Below, piece after piece: positions 1 to 9,046 of a DNA stretch of 64,000 bases (positions are counted from its first letter, which is position 1; each line of letters opens with the position of its first letter). The position numbers and the translations under genes were made by a program. The notes under the pieces are model-generated. The model had not been told where the DNA came from. It did not search any database and saw nothing but the letters and a program-made list of their open reading frames with translations. Source of the DNA: Georgenia satyanarayanai (GTDB lineage: Bacteria; Actinomycetota; Actinomycetes; Actinomycetales; Actinomycetaceae); assembly GCF_009193135.1 (NCBI RefSeq), contig NZ_VUKC01000001.1, positions 434,001 through 498,000 of the forward strand. Reading direction: 5' to 3'.

Positions 1-353
1 TCGCCGAGCGTGGGCAGGAAGCGGTAGGGGTCGTCGGTCCGGTGCGTCTCGGTGCCGTAGGTGACCTCGAGCCGGTAGTCGGGCACCTCGGTGCCCGGGA
101 CGGTGGTCACCCACACGCCCTCCGCCTCGTGCTCGAAGGGCTGGCGCGCGTCGGCGGTGACGAGGACGACGGCGTCCGCGAGGGGCCGCAGGGTGCGGAT
201 GGTGACGGCGTCCTCGCCGACGTGCGGCCCGAGGACGTCGTGGGGCTGGTGGTGCAGGCCCGCGGCGACGGCGTGGAGCACGCCGTGGTCGACGGGGGCA
301 GGCCCGGGGGCGGTGGGGGAGGGGGCCGGTGCCGGGCGCTCGTCATTCGTCAT
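1..353 (-). CDS. glgB: 1,4-alpha-glucan branching enzyme GlgB, N-terminal part (runs off window)
   Basis: Only the first 117 codons lie in the window; the gene continues past base 1. The peptide starts with a Pro/Ala-rich linker, then shows the CBM48-like N-terminal domain of branching enzymes (VLGPHVGEDAVTIRTLRP, DYRLEVTYGTETHRTDDPYR, ending FLPTLGE). GlgB cuts alpha-1,4-glucan and re-attaches the piece as an alpha-1,6 branch in the cytoplasm. It is the last gene of the leftward glgE-treS-mak-glgB operon and starts 42 bp after mak, with a GGAAGAG ribosome-binding site upstream of the ATG. The position at the end of a GlgE operon supports GlgB over a debranching enzyme, although the catalytic domain is not visible. 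Confidence 0.85.
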   Translation of the reverse strand, partial: MTNDERPAPAPSPTAPGPAPVDHGVLHAVAAGLHHQPHDVLGPHVGEDAVTIRTLRPLADAVVLVTADARQPFEHEAEGVWVTTVPGTEVPDYRLEVTYGTETHRTDDPYRFLPTLG

Positions 354-395
354 GTCGTCCACTCTTCCATCACGTCCGCGCTGCCGCGCGAGAAG

Positions 396-1793
396 TCAGG
401 GGGCGGTCACGCCGAGCAGCCGCCGCACCCCGGAGACGGGGATCGACAGCCACTGGGGGCGGTTGCGGGCCTCGTAGACCGCTTCGTACAGGGCCTTGTC
501 CAGCTCGAGGGCGGCGAGCAGCTCAGCGTGCTCACGGGGGTCGCGGCCGGCCTCGCGGGCGTACCCCTCGAGGAAGGCGTCGCGTGCCCCGGCCACCCAG
601 TCGGGGGCGACGTCGGCACCCTGCTCGCGCAGGGCCGCCCCGGCGGCGTAGTCGAGGGAGCGCAGCATCCCGGCGACGTCGCGCAGGGCGAGGTCCGGGG
701 CGGTGCGCTCGCCCAGCGGCCGCAGCGGCTCGCCCTCGAAGTCGAGGAGCAGCCACCCGCGTCCGGGCGCCTCGATGACCTGCCCGAGGTGGAGGTCGCC
801 GTGGATGCGCTGGAGGCCGGGCCACGGGGCGTTCTCGGTACGGGCGTAGACGGCGGCGATCGTCTCGCGGTGCTCCTCGAGCCCGGGCACCTCGAGCAGC
901 GCGGCCGTGGCGCGGTGACGCCACGTGGCGCGCAGCTGCGAGCGCACCGGCGCGGTCGCCTCGTGGGTGGGGAAGGCGGCGGCGAGGTCGCGGTGCACGG
1001 AGGCGACGGCGGCACCCAGGCGCGCGGCCCGCTCACCGAGGTGCACGCCGTCGACGGCGGCACGGACGGCCACCCGCCACGCGTCCTCGACGCCGGGGAG
1101 GAACTCCTGGGCGAAGGCGAGGTGGCCGTGCTGGCGCTGGTCGCCGGGCCCGGGCCACTCCCCGTAGAGGTCGCCCAGCGGGGCGGGCACCCGGGTGCTG
1201 CCGGCACCGGCCAGCGCCTCCTGGACGACGACGTCGGGGTTGCGGCCGTCGGCCAGCACCCGGAAGACCTTGCAGATGACCGGCGGGCCGTCCTCGCCCT
1301 CGAAGATGATCGAGGTGTTGGACTGCTCCCCGCGCAGCACCCGCACCGTCTCCCCCTCGGTGTGCGAGCCCATCGCGCCGTCGCCGCCCGCGCGGTGCCC
1401 CGAGGCCCGCCCGTACTGCGCCCCGCCGTCGGACTCGACCGTCCCCCCGCCGAGGATCGTGGACAGGAGCAGCCGCGCGTAGACCGGGTCGTGGCACCCG
1501 TCGTAGATCCACCGGGGGCCGAGCTCGGAGTGCTCGGCCTGCGCGACGAGCGCGTGGGCGAGCTCGGGCACCGGTGCGCCGCGGTAGGTGAGGGGCACCT
1601 GGTAGACCACGGGCGCGGGCCCGCCGTCGTCCTGGACCAGCCAGGTCTCCACGCCCACCTCGCCCTCGGGGTCCTGGTGGCGCAGCCCGCCGACGCGCCG
1701 CAGCTGCGGTGCGCGGCCCTTGGCCGTGTACCAGCGCTGCCGCGCGACCCAGTCGGGCAGGAAGTCGGGGAACGCCGGGGTGAGGGTCGGCAT
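396..1793 (-). CDS. mak: Maltokinase (maltose-1-phosphate synthesis)
   Basis: This 465-residue protein phosphorylates maltose with ATP to give maltose-1-phosphate, the donor used by GlgE. The N-terminal cap opens with the family pattern FLPDWVARQRWYTAKGR (residues 11-27). The C-terminal lobe has the APH-type catalytic loop HGDLHLGQ (331-338) and the metal-binding DFEGEP (351-356). Length fits stand-alone mycobacterial and streptomycete maltokinases. The ATG overlaps the treS stop codon (ATGA), so the two are probably translationally coupled. A Gly-rich loop near residues 130-160 is longer than I would expect and may be a disordered insertion. Confidence 0.93.
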   Translation of the reverse strand: MPTLTPAFPDFLPDWVARQRWYTAKGRAPQLRRVGGLRHQDPEGEVGVETWLVQDDGGPAPVVYQVPLTYRGAPVPELAHALVAQAEHSELGPRWIYDGCHDPVYARLLLSTILGGGTVESDGGAQYGRASGHRAGGDGAMGSHTEGETVRVLRGEQSNTSIIFEGEDGPPVICKVFRVLADGRNPDVVVQEALAGAGSTRVPAPLGDLYGEWPGPGDQRQHGHLAFAQEFLPGVEDAWRVAVRAAVDGVHLGERAARLGAAVASVHRDLAAAFPTHEATAPVRSQLRATWRHRATAALLEVPGLEEHRETIAAVYARTENAPWPGLQRIHGDLHLGQVIEAPGRGWLLLDFEGEPLRPLGERTAPDLALRDVAGMLRSLDYAAGAALREQGADVAPDWVAGARDAFLEGYAREAGRDPREHAELLAALELDKALYEAVYEARNRPQWLSIPVSGVRRLLGVTAP

Positions 1794-3604
1794 CAGGGCT
1801 CCCGGTGGTCCACGGGCGGCAGGGGCTCGTGCGGCGTCCCCGCCGGGGGGACGCTCGCCGGCGGCGGCTCCACGGGCGGCGCGAGCGGCTCGATACGGAG
1901 CCAGAAGAAGTCGCGCGAGCCGAGGGTGACGGTCACCTGCCCGGAGGCGTCGACGGCGGGGAAGACGGCCCCGCCGAAGATGTCGGTCAGCTGGCGCCCG
2001 GCGTGCCGGGGGGCCCCGATCTGGGCGGCGCGCGGGGTGTTGGCGAGGTTCATGACGCAGAGGATCGCCTCGTCGTCGTTCTCGCGCACGAAGGCGAGCA
2101 CCGCGTCGCTGTCCACCTCGAGGAAGGTGAAGTCACCCGTCCCGAACACCGGGTGCGCGCGGCGCACCTCGAGGATGCCGCGCACCCAGTGGAGCAGCGA
2201 GGTGGGCGTCGCGTACTGCGCCTCGACGTTGACGGCCTGGTAGTGGTTGACCAGGGACTGGACCAGCGGCAGGTAGAGCTTGCCCGGGTCGGCGGTGGAG
2301 AAGCCGGCGTTGCGGTCCGGGGACCACTGCATGGGGGTGCGCACGGCGTCCCGGTCGGGCAGCCAGATGTTGTCCCCCATCCCGATCTCGTCCCCGTAGT
2401 AGAGGTAGGGGCTGCCGGGCAGGGACAGCAGCAGCGCGTGCGCGAGCTCGATCTCGGCGCGGGAGTTGCCGAGCAGCGGGGACAGCCGCCGCCGGATGCC
2501 GACGTTCGCGCGCATGCGCGGGTCCTCGGCGTACCAGCCGTACATGGCGGCACGCTCCTCGGTCGAGACCATCTCGAGGGTGAGCTCGTCGTGGTTGCGC
2601 AGGAAGGTCGCCCACTGCGCGCCCGATGGGATCGCCGGGGTGTCGGCGAGGATGTCGCGGATGGCGTGCGCCCGCTGCTCGCGCAGCGCGTAGAACAGGC
2701 GCGGCATGACCGGGAAGTGGAAGCACATGTGGCACTCGGGCTCGGTGTCCGTGCCGTAGTACTCGACGACGTCCTCGGGCCACTGGTTCGCCTCGGCGAG
2801 GATGAGCGTGCCGGGGAACTCACGGTCGACCATCGCGCGCAGGTCCCGGATGAACTCGTGGGTGCGCGGGAGGTTCTCGCAGTTGGTCCCCTCCTCCTCG
2901 AAGAGGTAGGGCACCGCGTCGAGCCGGAAGCCGTCCACGCCCAGCCGGCACCAGAACCGGACGACGTCGTGCATCGCCTCGATGACCTTGGGGTTCTCGA
3001 AGTTGAGGTCCGGCTGGTGGGAGAAGAAGCGGTGCCAGTAGTACTGGCGGCGCACGGGGTCGAAGGACCAGTTCGAGGTCTCGGTGTCGACGAAGATGAT
3101 GCGGGCGTCGCCGTACTTGGTGTTGTCGTCGCTCCACACGTAGAAGTCGCCGTAGGGGCCGTCCGGCATCGCCCGGGAGGCCTGGAACCACGGGTGCTGG
3201 TCGCTCGTGTGGTTCATGACGAGGTCGATGATGATCCGCAGGCCGCGCGAGTGGGCCTCCTCGAGGAGCTCCTGGAAGTCCTCGATGGTGCCGTACTCCG
3301 AGGCCACCGCGGTGTAGTCGGCGACGTCGTAGCCGCCGTCGCGCAGCGGCGAGGGGTAGAACGGCGGGATCCACAGGCAGTCGACGCCGAGCCACTGGAG
3401 GTAGTCGAGGCGGTCGATGAGCCCGCGCAGGTCTCCGGTGCCCGAGCCGTCGGAGTCGCCGAAGGCACGCAGCAGCACCTCGTAGAACACCGCGGTGCGG
3501 TACCACTCCGGGTCCGGCGTGAGGCCGGGGCGCTCGCCGTGGCCCAGGCGGGGGATGGGGTCGGTGCGGGCGGTCAGGGCGCGCACGGGGTTGTGGGGGC
3601 TCAC
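1793..3604 (-). CDS. treS: Trehalose synthase (maltose alpha-D-glucosyltransferase)
   Basis: The 603-residue GH13 enzyme interconverts trehalose and maltose in the cytoplasm and feeds maltose to the kinase next door. The conserved opening [18 protein letters not shown] is present. The nucleophile Asp is near residue 229 (GFRLDAVP) and the acid/base Glu near 271 (LILAEANQW), the spacing expected for TreS. The reading frame stays open upstream, but the GTG at 3604 overlaps the glgE stop (GTGA) and gives the family length, so the upstream part is taken as antisense-free read-through of the frame, not gene. The C-terminal tail is Pro-rich. Confidence 0.94.
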   Translation of the reverse strand: MSPHNPVRALTARTDPIPRLGHGERPGLTPDPEWYRTAVFYEVLLRAFGDSDGSGTGDLRGLIDRLDYLQWLGVDCLWIPPFYPSPLRDGGYDVADYTAVASEYGTIEDFQELLEEAHSRGLRIIIDLVMNHTSDQHPWFQASRAMPDGPYGDFYVWSDDNTKYGDARIIFVDTETSNWSFDPVRRQYYWHRFFSHQPDLNFENPKVIEAMHDVVRFWCRLGVDGFRLDAVPYLFEEEGTNCENLPRTHEFIRDLRAMVDREFPGTLILAEANQWPEDVVEYYGTDTEPECHMCFHFPVMPRLFYALREQRAHAIRDILADTPAIPSGAQWATFLRNHDELTLEMVSTEERAAMYGWYAEDPRMRANVGIRRRLSPLLGNSRAEIELAHALLLSLPGSPYLYYGDEIGMGDNIWLPDRDAVRTPMQWSPDRNAGFSTADPGKLYLPLVQSLVNHYQAVNVEAQYATPTSLLHWVRGILEVRRAHPVFGTGDFTFLEVDSDAVLAFVRENDDEAILCVMNLANTPRAAQIGAPRHAGRQLTDIFGGAVFPAVDASGQVTVTLGSRDFFWLRIEPLAPPVEPPPASVPPAGTPHEPLPPVDHREP

Positions 3605-5703
3605 AGCGGCCTCACCGACAGGACGTGCGCGCAGCGCTGGTGGGGGTCGAGGCGGACGTAGGGTTGCCGGCCCCAGAAGTAGGTCTCGCCGGACAGCTCG
3701 TCGGTGGCGGCCAGGAGCGGGGTGCCCGGGTCCGCGCCCGGCGCCGGCTCGGGCAGGCCGAGCGCGGTGAGGTCGAGGTCGATGACGCCCTCCCGGGTGG
3801 TGAACGGGTCCAGGGTGAGGACGACGACGACGGTGTCGGCCCGCCCCGTCGGTGACAGGTGCGCCGGCACGTGCCGGGAGAAGCACACGGTCGCGTCGTC
3901 CGTCGTCGGGTGCACGGTGAGCCCGCGCAGCCGCTGCAGCGCCGGGTGCGCCCGGCGGATGCGGTTGAGCTCCGTGAGGAGCCGGGAGATCCCGATGTGC
4001 TCGGCCCGGGACCAGTCACGGGCCTTGAACTCGTACTTCTCGTTGTCGATCTGCTCCTCGGCGCCGGGCCGGGCGACGTTCTCGACGAGCTCGTAGCCGG
4101 AGTAGATGCCCCACGTGGGCGAACCGGTGGCGGCGAGCACGGCGCGGATCGCGAACGCCGCGGCACCGCCCGTCTGCATGTACGGCGTGAGGATGTCGTG
4201 GGTCGTGGGCCAGAAGCTCGGCCGCAGCACGTGGGAGGTCTCGACCGACACCTCCTCGAGGTACTCGGTGACCTCCTCCTTCGTCGTGCGCCACGTGAAG
4301 TACGTGTAGGACTGGTGGAAGCCGATCGCCGCGAGGGTGCGCATCATCGCCGGGCGGGTGAAGGCCTCGGAGAGGAAGATGACCTCCGGGTGGGACGCGC
4401 GCACGTCGGTGAGGATGCGCTCCCAGAAGTCGAGCGGCTTGGTGTGGGGGTTGTCGACCCGGAAGGCGGTGACGCCGTGGTCGATCCACACCTGGAGCAT
4501 GTCGCGGACCGCGTGGTAGATCCCCTCGGGGTCGTTGTCGAAGTTGAGCGGGTAGATGTCCTGGTACTTCTTCGGCGGGTTCTCGGCGTAGGCGATGGTG
4601 CCGTCGGCGCGCTCGGTGAACCACTCGGGGTGCTCGGTCACCCACGGGTGGTCCGGGGAGGCCTGCAGCGCGATGTCGAGGGCCACCTCCATGCCGAGCT
4701 CGCGGGCGCGGGCGACGAAGGCGTCGAAGTCGTCGAAGGTGCCGAGCTCGGGGTGGATGGCGTCGTGCCCGCCGTCGGGGGAGCCGATGCCGTAGGGCGA
4801 GCCCGGGTCGCCGGGCTGGGCGGTGAGGGTGTTGTTGCGGCCCTTGCGGTTGGTCGTGCCGATCGGGTGGACGGGCGTGAGGTAGACGACGTCGAAGCCC
4901 ATGTCCGCGATCGCGGGCAGCCGCTCGGCGGCGGTGCGCAGGGTCCCGGACACCCAGCCGCCCTTCTCGGGGTCGAAGCGGGCGCCCTCGGAGCGGGGGA
5001 AGAACTCGTACCAGGAGCCGACGAGCGCGAGAGGACGGTCCACCCGCAGCGGGTAGGCCGCGCTGGGGGTGACGTGCTCACGCACCGGGTGCGCGGCGAG
5101 CGCCGCCTGGACCTCCTCGGCGGTGCCGGCGGCGAGCCGGGCCGCCGGCGGGCGCTCGCCGTCGCGCAGGGCGGTGACGGCGTCGGTGAGGACGGTGCGC
5201 GCCTCGGCGGGCAGCTCCGGGCGGGCGGCCGCGGCCTCGAGGAGCAGAGCCCCCTCGGTGAGCATGAGCTCGACGTCGACGCCGGCGTGGACCTTGAGCG
5301 GGGCGTCGTGCAGCCACGTGCCGTAGGGGTCGGACCAGCCCTCGACGTGGAAGGTCCAGTCGCCCACGCGGTCGGGCACGAGCCAGGCCTCGACGTGGTC
5401 CAGACCGGGGTCGACGGGGTCCATCGTCACGCGGCTGTGCTCGACGCCGTCGGGACCGGTGAGGACGGCGGTGGCGGCGACGGCGTCGTGCCCCTCGCGG
5501 AAGACCGTCGCCCGGATCCGGACCGCCTCACCGGTGACGGCCTTGGCGGGCCAGCGCCCGCCCTCGACGACGGGCGAGAGCTCGATGACCGGGATCCGGC
5601 CGATCGGGGTGGCCGACGCGGGGCGCGGCACGGCGGGCGTGGACGGCGGCGTGGGCACGGCTGCTCGCGCCGGGGACTGGGAGGTGCGCTGTGCGGGACT
5701 CAC
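3601..5703 (-). CDS. glgE: Alpha-1,4-glucan:maltose-1-phosphate maltosyltransferase GlgE
   Basis: The 700-residue protein adds maltosyl units from maltose-1-phosphate to the non-reducing end of alpha-1,4-glucan. The N-terminal domain carries the GlgE pattern [19 protein letters not shown]. In the GH13 barrel the nucleophile is Asp417 ([10 protein letters not shown]) and the acid/base is Glu446 (FLSEAF); the 29-residue gap matches characterised streptomycete GlgE. The start is set at GTG 5703 because a TAGGTT box ends exactly 7 nt upstream, the leaderless arrangement common in this window; GTG 5709 in the same frame is the alternative. First gene of the glgE-treS-mak-glgB operon, divergent from glgP. 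Confidence 0.94.
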   Translation of the reverse strand: MSPAQRTSQSPARAAVPTPPSTPAVPRPASATPIGRIPVIELSPVVEGGRWPAKAVTGEAVRIRATVFREGHDAVAATAVLTGPDGVEHSRVTMDPVDPGLDHVEAWLVPDRVGDWTFHVEGWSDPYGTWLHDAPLKVHAGVDVELMLTEGALLLEAAAARPELPAEARTVLTDAVTALRDGERPPAARLAAGTAEEVQAALAAHPVREHVTPSAAYPLRVDRPLALVGSWYEFFPRSEGARFDPEKGGWVSGTLRTAAERLPAIADMGFDVVYLTPVHPIGTTNRKGRNNTLTAQPGDPGSPYGIGSPDGGHDAIHPELGTFDDFDAFVARARELGMEVALDIALQASPDHPWVTEHPEWFTERADGTIAYAENPPKKYQDIYPLNFDNDPEGIYHAVRDMLQVWIDHGVTAFRVDNPHTKPLDFWERILTDVRASHPEVIFLSEAFTRPAMMRTLAAIGFHQSYTYFTWRTTKEEVTEYLEEVSVETSHVLRPSFWPTTHDILTPYMQTGGAAAFAIRAVLAATGSPTWGIYSGYELVENVARPGAEEQIDNEKYEFKARDWSRAEHIGISRLLTELNRIRRAHPALQRLRGLTVHPTTDDATVCFSRHVPAHLSPTGRADTVVVVLTLDPFTTREGVIDLDLTALGLPEPAPGADPGTPLLAATDELSGETYFWGRQPYVRLDPHQRCAHVLSVRPL

Positions 5704-5710
5704 GGTCACG

Positions 5711-5716
5711 AACCTA
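5711..5716 (-). promoter_or_regulatory. Predicted -10 box of leaderless glgE promoter
   Basis: TAGGTT on the minus strand is followed by 7 nt and then the GTG at 5703. No ribosome-binding site is present. The position predicts transcription starting at or next to the start codon. Confidence 0.5.
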
Positions 5717-5844
5717 TCGACGTGGCGGGCTGCGGTCGACCGCTGAGGCCCGGGCTGCGAAGCCCGCGGGGGTGGGCCAGACTGTCCCGTTGGGCCCGGC
5801 TGAAACGGGCCGTAAGCCACTGAAAATGTTGCGGGGAACCTGGT

Positions 5845-5850
5845 TACACT
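5845..5850 (+). promoter_or_regulatory. Predicted -10 box of leaderless glgP promoter
   Basis: TACACT is followed by 7 nt and the GTG of glgP at 5858. No Shine-Dalgarno sequence precedes the start. With the glgE box on the other strand this gives a divergent promoter pair about 130 bp apart, suitable for joint control of glucan synthesis and breakdown. Confidence 0.55.
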
Positions 5851-5857
5851 CGGCAGG

Positions 5858-8446
5858 GTGAGAGCCATCCGTCGATTCACCGTCCGCACGGTCCTGCCCG
5901 AGCCCCTCGCTCCGCTGGACACCCTCGCCCAGAACCTGCGGTTCTCGTGGCACGAGCCCACCCGGGCCCTGTTCGAGTCGCTCGACCCGGAACGCTGGCA
6001 GGCCCTCCACGGCGACCCGATCGAGCTGCTCGGGGAGCTGGGCAAGGCGCGCCTGGAGGAGCTGGCCCGCGACGAGGCGCTCGTCGCCCGCGTCCACGAG
6101 CTGGACGCCGACCTGCGCGAGTACCTCGAGCAGCCCCGCTGGTACCAGGAGTCCTTCGACGCCGAGGACAAGCCCGACGTCATCGCCTACTTCTCCGCCG
6201 AGTTCGGCATCACCGCGGTGCTGCCCCAGTACTCCGGCGGCCTGGGCATCCTCGCCGGTGACCACCTGAAGTCCGCCTCGGACCTCGGGGTGCCGATCAT
6301 CGGCGTCGGCCTCCTCTACGGCGCGGGGTACTTCAAGCAGTCCCTCACCCGCGAGGGCTGGCAGCACGAGACCTACCCGCTGCTCGACCCGGACAACCTG
6401 CCGCTCACCCTGCTCCGCGAGGACGACGGCACCCCGGCGCGCGTGCGCCTGCCCCTGCCCGGCGGCCACGAGCTCCACGCCCAGGTGTGGCGCGCCGACG
6501 TCGGCCGCGTCCCGCTCCTCCTCCTCGACTCCAACATCACCGAGAACGACGAGGCGAGCCGCAAGGTCACCGACCGTCTCTACGGCGGCTCCCCCGACCA
6601 CCGGCTCAAGCAGGAGCTGCTCCTCGGCATGGGCGGGGTCAAGGCCCTGCGCCTGCACGCCCGTCTCACCGGCGGCCCGGCGCCGCAGGTCTACCACGCC
6701 AACGAGGGCCACGCCGGCTTCCTCGCCATCGAGCGCATCCGTGAGCTCGTCGAGGCCGAGGGCCTGAGCTTCGAGACGGCCCTCGAGGCCGTGCGCGGCG
6801 GCACCGTCTTCACCACCCACACCCCCGTGCCCGCCGGTATCGACCGCTTCTCCCGCGAGCTCGTCCGCGAGCACTTCAGCGGCTCGGCCGAGCTGCCCGG
6901 CGTGCCCGTCGAGAAGATCCTCGCGCTCGGCACCGAGGACTTCGAGGGCGGGGACCGTTCGGTCTACAACATGGCCGTCATGGGGCTGCGCACCGCGCGC
7001 CTGGCCAACGGGGTGGCCCAGCTCCACGGCAAGGTCTCCCGCGGCATGTTCCACCAGCTGTGGCCTGGTTTCGACGTCACCGAGGTGCCGATCACCTCGA
7101 TCACCAACGGCGTGCACGGGCCCACGTGGACCGACCCGGCCTTCGTCCACATGGCCGAGTCCTACCTGAGCCCCGAGCAGATCAGCAGCGGCGACGGCTG
7201 GCTGCTGCCCGCCGACCAGGGCGGCGTCCCCGACGCCGAGCTGTGGGCGATGCGCCGCACCCTGCGCGCCGCGCTGGTCAGGTCCGCGCGGCGCCGGGTG
7301 CGCAAGTCGTGGATGGACCGTGGGGCCTCGCCCGCCGAGCTCGGCTGGGTCGACGACGTCCTGGACCCGGACGTCCTCACCATCGGCTTCGCGCGCCGCG
7401 TGCCGACCTACAAGCGCCTCACCCTCATGCTCTCGGACCCCGAGCGGCTGCGGAGGCTGCTCACCGACCCCGAGCGGCCGATCCAGATCCTCGTCGCCGG
7501 CAAGTCCCACCCCGCCGACGAGCAGGGCATCGGGCTCATCCAGCGCCTCGTCAGCTTCGCCGACGAGGAGGGTGTGCGCGACCGCATCGTCTTCCTGCCG
7601 AACTACGACATCGAGATGGCCCAGACCCTCATGCCGGGCTGCGACGTGTGGCTGAACAACCCGCTGCGCCCGCTCGAGGCGTCGGGGACCTCGGGCATGA
7701 AGTGCGCGCTCAACGGCGCTCTCAACCTCTCGATCCTCGACGGCTGGTGGGACGAGTGGTACGACGGCCAGAACGGGTGGGCCATCCCCACCGCCGACGG
7801 CGTCGAGGACGCCCAGCGCCGAGACGCGCTCGAGGCCGCCGCGCTGTACGAGCTGCTCGAGGACACGGTCGTGCCGCGCTTCTACGACCGCGACGAGAAC
7901 GGCGTGCCGCAGCACTGGCTGGAGATGGTGCGCCACACCCTGGCGACCCTCGGCCCCAAGGTGCAGGCGACCAGGATGGTCCGCGAGTACGTCGAGCGGC
8001 TGTACACGCCGGTCGCCGGCTCCTACCGCACCTTCAACGGCGGCGGCTTCACCGAGGCGGCGGCGCTCGCGGAGTGGAAGGGCCGCGTGCGCGCGGCCTG
8101 GCACTCCGTGCGCGTGGACCACGTCGAGTCCACCGGCGTGGCCGACGCCGTCAAGGTCGGGGACGTCGTCGGCGTCAGCGCGTACGTGACGCTGGGCGCG
8201 CTGACCCCGCAGGACGTCGAGGTCCAGCTCGTCACGGGCCGGGTGGACGAGGACGACGTGCTCGTCGACGTCACCACCCGCCCGCTCGAGCTGCGCGAGA
8301 CCTACGAGGGTGGCCGGTACGGCTACCAGGGCGAGGTGGAGCTCGAGTTCTCCGGGTCCTTCGGCTACTCGGTGCGCATCGTGCCGACGCACGAGCGCGT
8401 CGCCGGCACCGCCGAGCTCGCGCTCGTCGCCGCCGCCCAGGCCTGA
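5858..8446 (+). CDS. glgP: Alpha-glucan phosphorylase (DUF3417-type, GT35)
   Basis: The 862-residue enzyme releases glucose-1-phosphate from alpha-1,4-glucan. It belongs to the shorter actinobacterial/archaeal phosphorylase type with an N-terminal DUF3417 segment (LAQNLRFSWHEPTRALFESL begins near residue 25). The pyridoxal-phosphate lysine is Lys615 in the motif GTSGMKCALNG. Other core motifs are AYFSAEFGITAVLPQYSGGL and HTPVPAGIDRF. The start is the leaderless GTG. The gene runs divergently from the glgE operon, so synthesis and degradation genes share one intergenic region. It ends just before an inverted repeat. Confidence 0.95.
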   Translation: MRAIRRFTVRTVLPEPLAPLDTLAQNLRFSWHEPTRALFESLDPERWQALHGDPIELLGELGKARLEELARDEALVARVHELDADLREYLEQPRWYQESFDAEDKPDVIAYFSAEFGITAVLPQYSGGLGILAGDHLKSASDLGVPIIGVGLLYGAGYFKQSLTREGWQHETYPLLDPDNLPLTLLREDDGTPARVRLPLPGGHELHAQVWRADVGRVPLLLLDSNITENDEASRKVTDRLYGGSPDHRLKQELLLGMGGVKALRLHARLTGGPAPQVYHANEGHAGFLAIERIRELVEAEGLSFETALEAVRGGTVFTTHTPVPAGIDRFSRELVREHFSGSAELPGVPVEKILALGTEDFEGGDRSVYNMAVMGLRTARLANGVAQLHGKVSRGMFHQLWPGFDVTEVPITSITNGVHGPTWTDPAFVHMAESYLSPEQISSGDGWLLPADQGGVPDAELWAMRRTLRAALVRSARRRVRKSWMDRGASPAELGWVDDVLDPDVLTIGFARRVPTYKRLTLMLSDPERLRRLLTDPERPIQILVAGKSHPADEQGIGLIQRLVSFADEEGVRDRIVFLPNYDIEMAQTLMPGCDVWLNNPLRPLEASGTSGMKCALNGALNLSILDGWWDEWYDGQNGWAIPTADGVEDAQRRDALEAAALYELLEDTVVPRFYDRDENGVPQHWLEMVRHTLATLGPKVQATRMVREYVERLYTPVAGSYRTFNGGGFTEAAALAEWKGRVRAAWHSVRVDHVESTGVADAVKVGDVVGVSAYVTLGALTPQDVEVQLVTGRVDEDDVLVDVTTRPLELRETYEGGRYGYQGEVELEFSGSFGYSVRIVPTHERVAGTAELALVAAAQA

Positions 8447-8457
8447 CCCTCCCGCAC

Positions 8458-8513
8458 GCCGAGAGCTGGGTCTCGCCCGCCCTCAGGGGCAGGTGCGGGG
8501 TCCAGCTCTCGGC
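8458..8513. repeat. Inverted repeat in convergent glgP/hypothetical gap
   Basis: GCCGAGAGCTGG (8458-8469) pairs perfectly with CCAGCTCTCGGC (8502-8513). A further GCCGAGAGC core lies at about 8552-8560. The gap is between convergent genes, so a two-way terminator role is plausible, although there is no T-tract. The left arm with its flank resembles DNA at the end of a glycosyltransferase gene near 21155 (see findings). Confidence 0.6.
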
Positions 8514-8574
8514 GCACAGTGGGCGCGGCGGCTCTCGCCCTCCCACCTCCCGCCGAGAGCGGGTGCCCGTGGAG

Positions 8575-8949
8575 TCAGGGCCGGGTGGTGCGCAGCCCGC
8601 GCGTGCCCACGGGCTCGGTGAGCGTGACGCTCTGCCGGGTCGTGACGGGGAGGCAGTCGTCGTCCTCCGACGGCCCCGTGACGCGGGCGGTGAGGACGAC
8701 CTCGTCCGTGCGCTCGTCGACGGCGACCCCGGCGGGCTCCTCGCAGCTGCGGTGCTCGAGCTCCACGGTGACGCGTCGGCCGTCGTCGGACACCGCGACG
8801 ACGGTGCTCGGCACGACCGTCGTCCGCTCGGCGCCGGCGAGCGTGGCGTAGATGCCGAAGGCGACGAGGAGGATCGTCAGTCCGCCGACGAACGTCAGCG
8901 CGCTCGCTCGCACCCGGTCCCGGGCCTCACCGGTGAGCCGTTCCGCCAC
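8575..8949 (-). CDS. Small single-pass membrane protein of unknown function
   Basis: The 124-residue product has a short basic cytoplasmic N-terminus, one hydrophobic segment (about residues 17-38, ALTFVGGLTILLVAFGIYATL) and a soluble extracytoplasmic domain rich in Val/Thr with two cysteines (CEEPAG and DDCLP) that could form a disulfide. I do not recognise the family. The GTG start at 8949 is preceded by CACAAT and a 6-nt gap, consistent with leaderless expression. It stands alone between glgP and glgX and is convergent with glgP. Confidence 0.7.
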   Translation of the reverse strand: MAERLTGEARDRVRASALTFVGGLTILLVAFGIYATLAGAERTTVVPSTVVAVSDDGRRVTVELEHRSCEEPAGVAVDERTDEVVLTARVTGPSEDDDCLPVTTRQSVTLTEPVGTRGLRTTRP

Positions 8950-9046
8950 GCGGCCATTGTGCCCAGCGGGGTGCGCCGGGGGGAAGAAGGCCCGAGGAGT
9001 CCGGCCGTCGGTGGGAGGCGGCGCGTCGGGGGAGGGGCCGGGCGTC

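Noticed and set aside
42-2243. Very long rightward open frame through mak and glgB
   Set aside because: Antisense to clear genes, with Gly/Val/Arg-rich composition typical of shadow frames at 73% GC.
3605-3886. N-terminal extension of the treS frame
   Set aside because: It overlaps the end of glgE, is not TreS-like, and the GTGA junction gives the family length.
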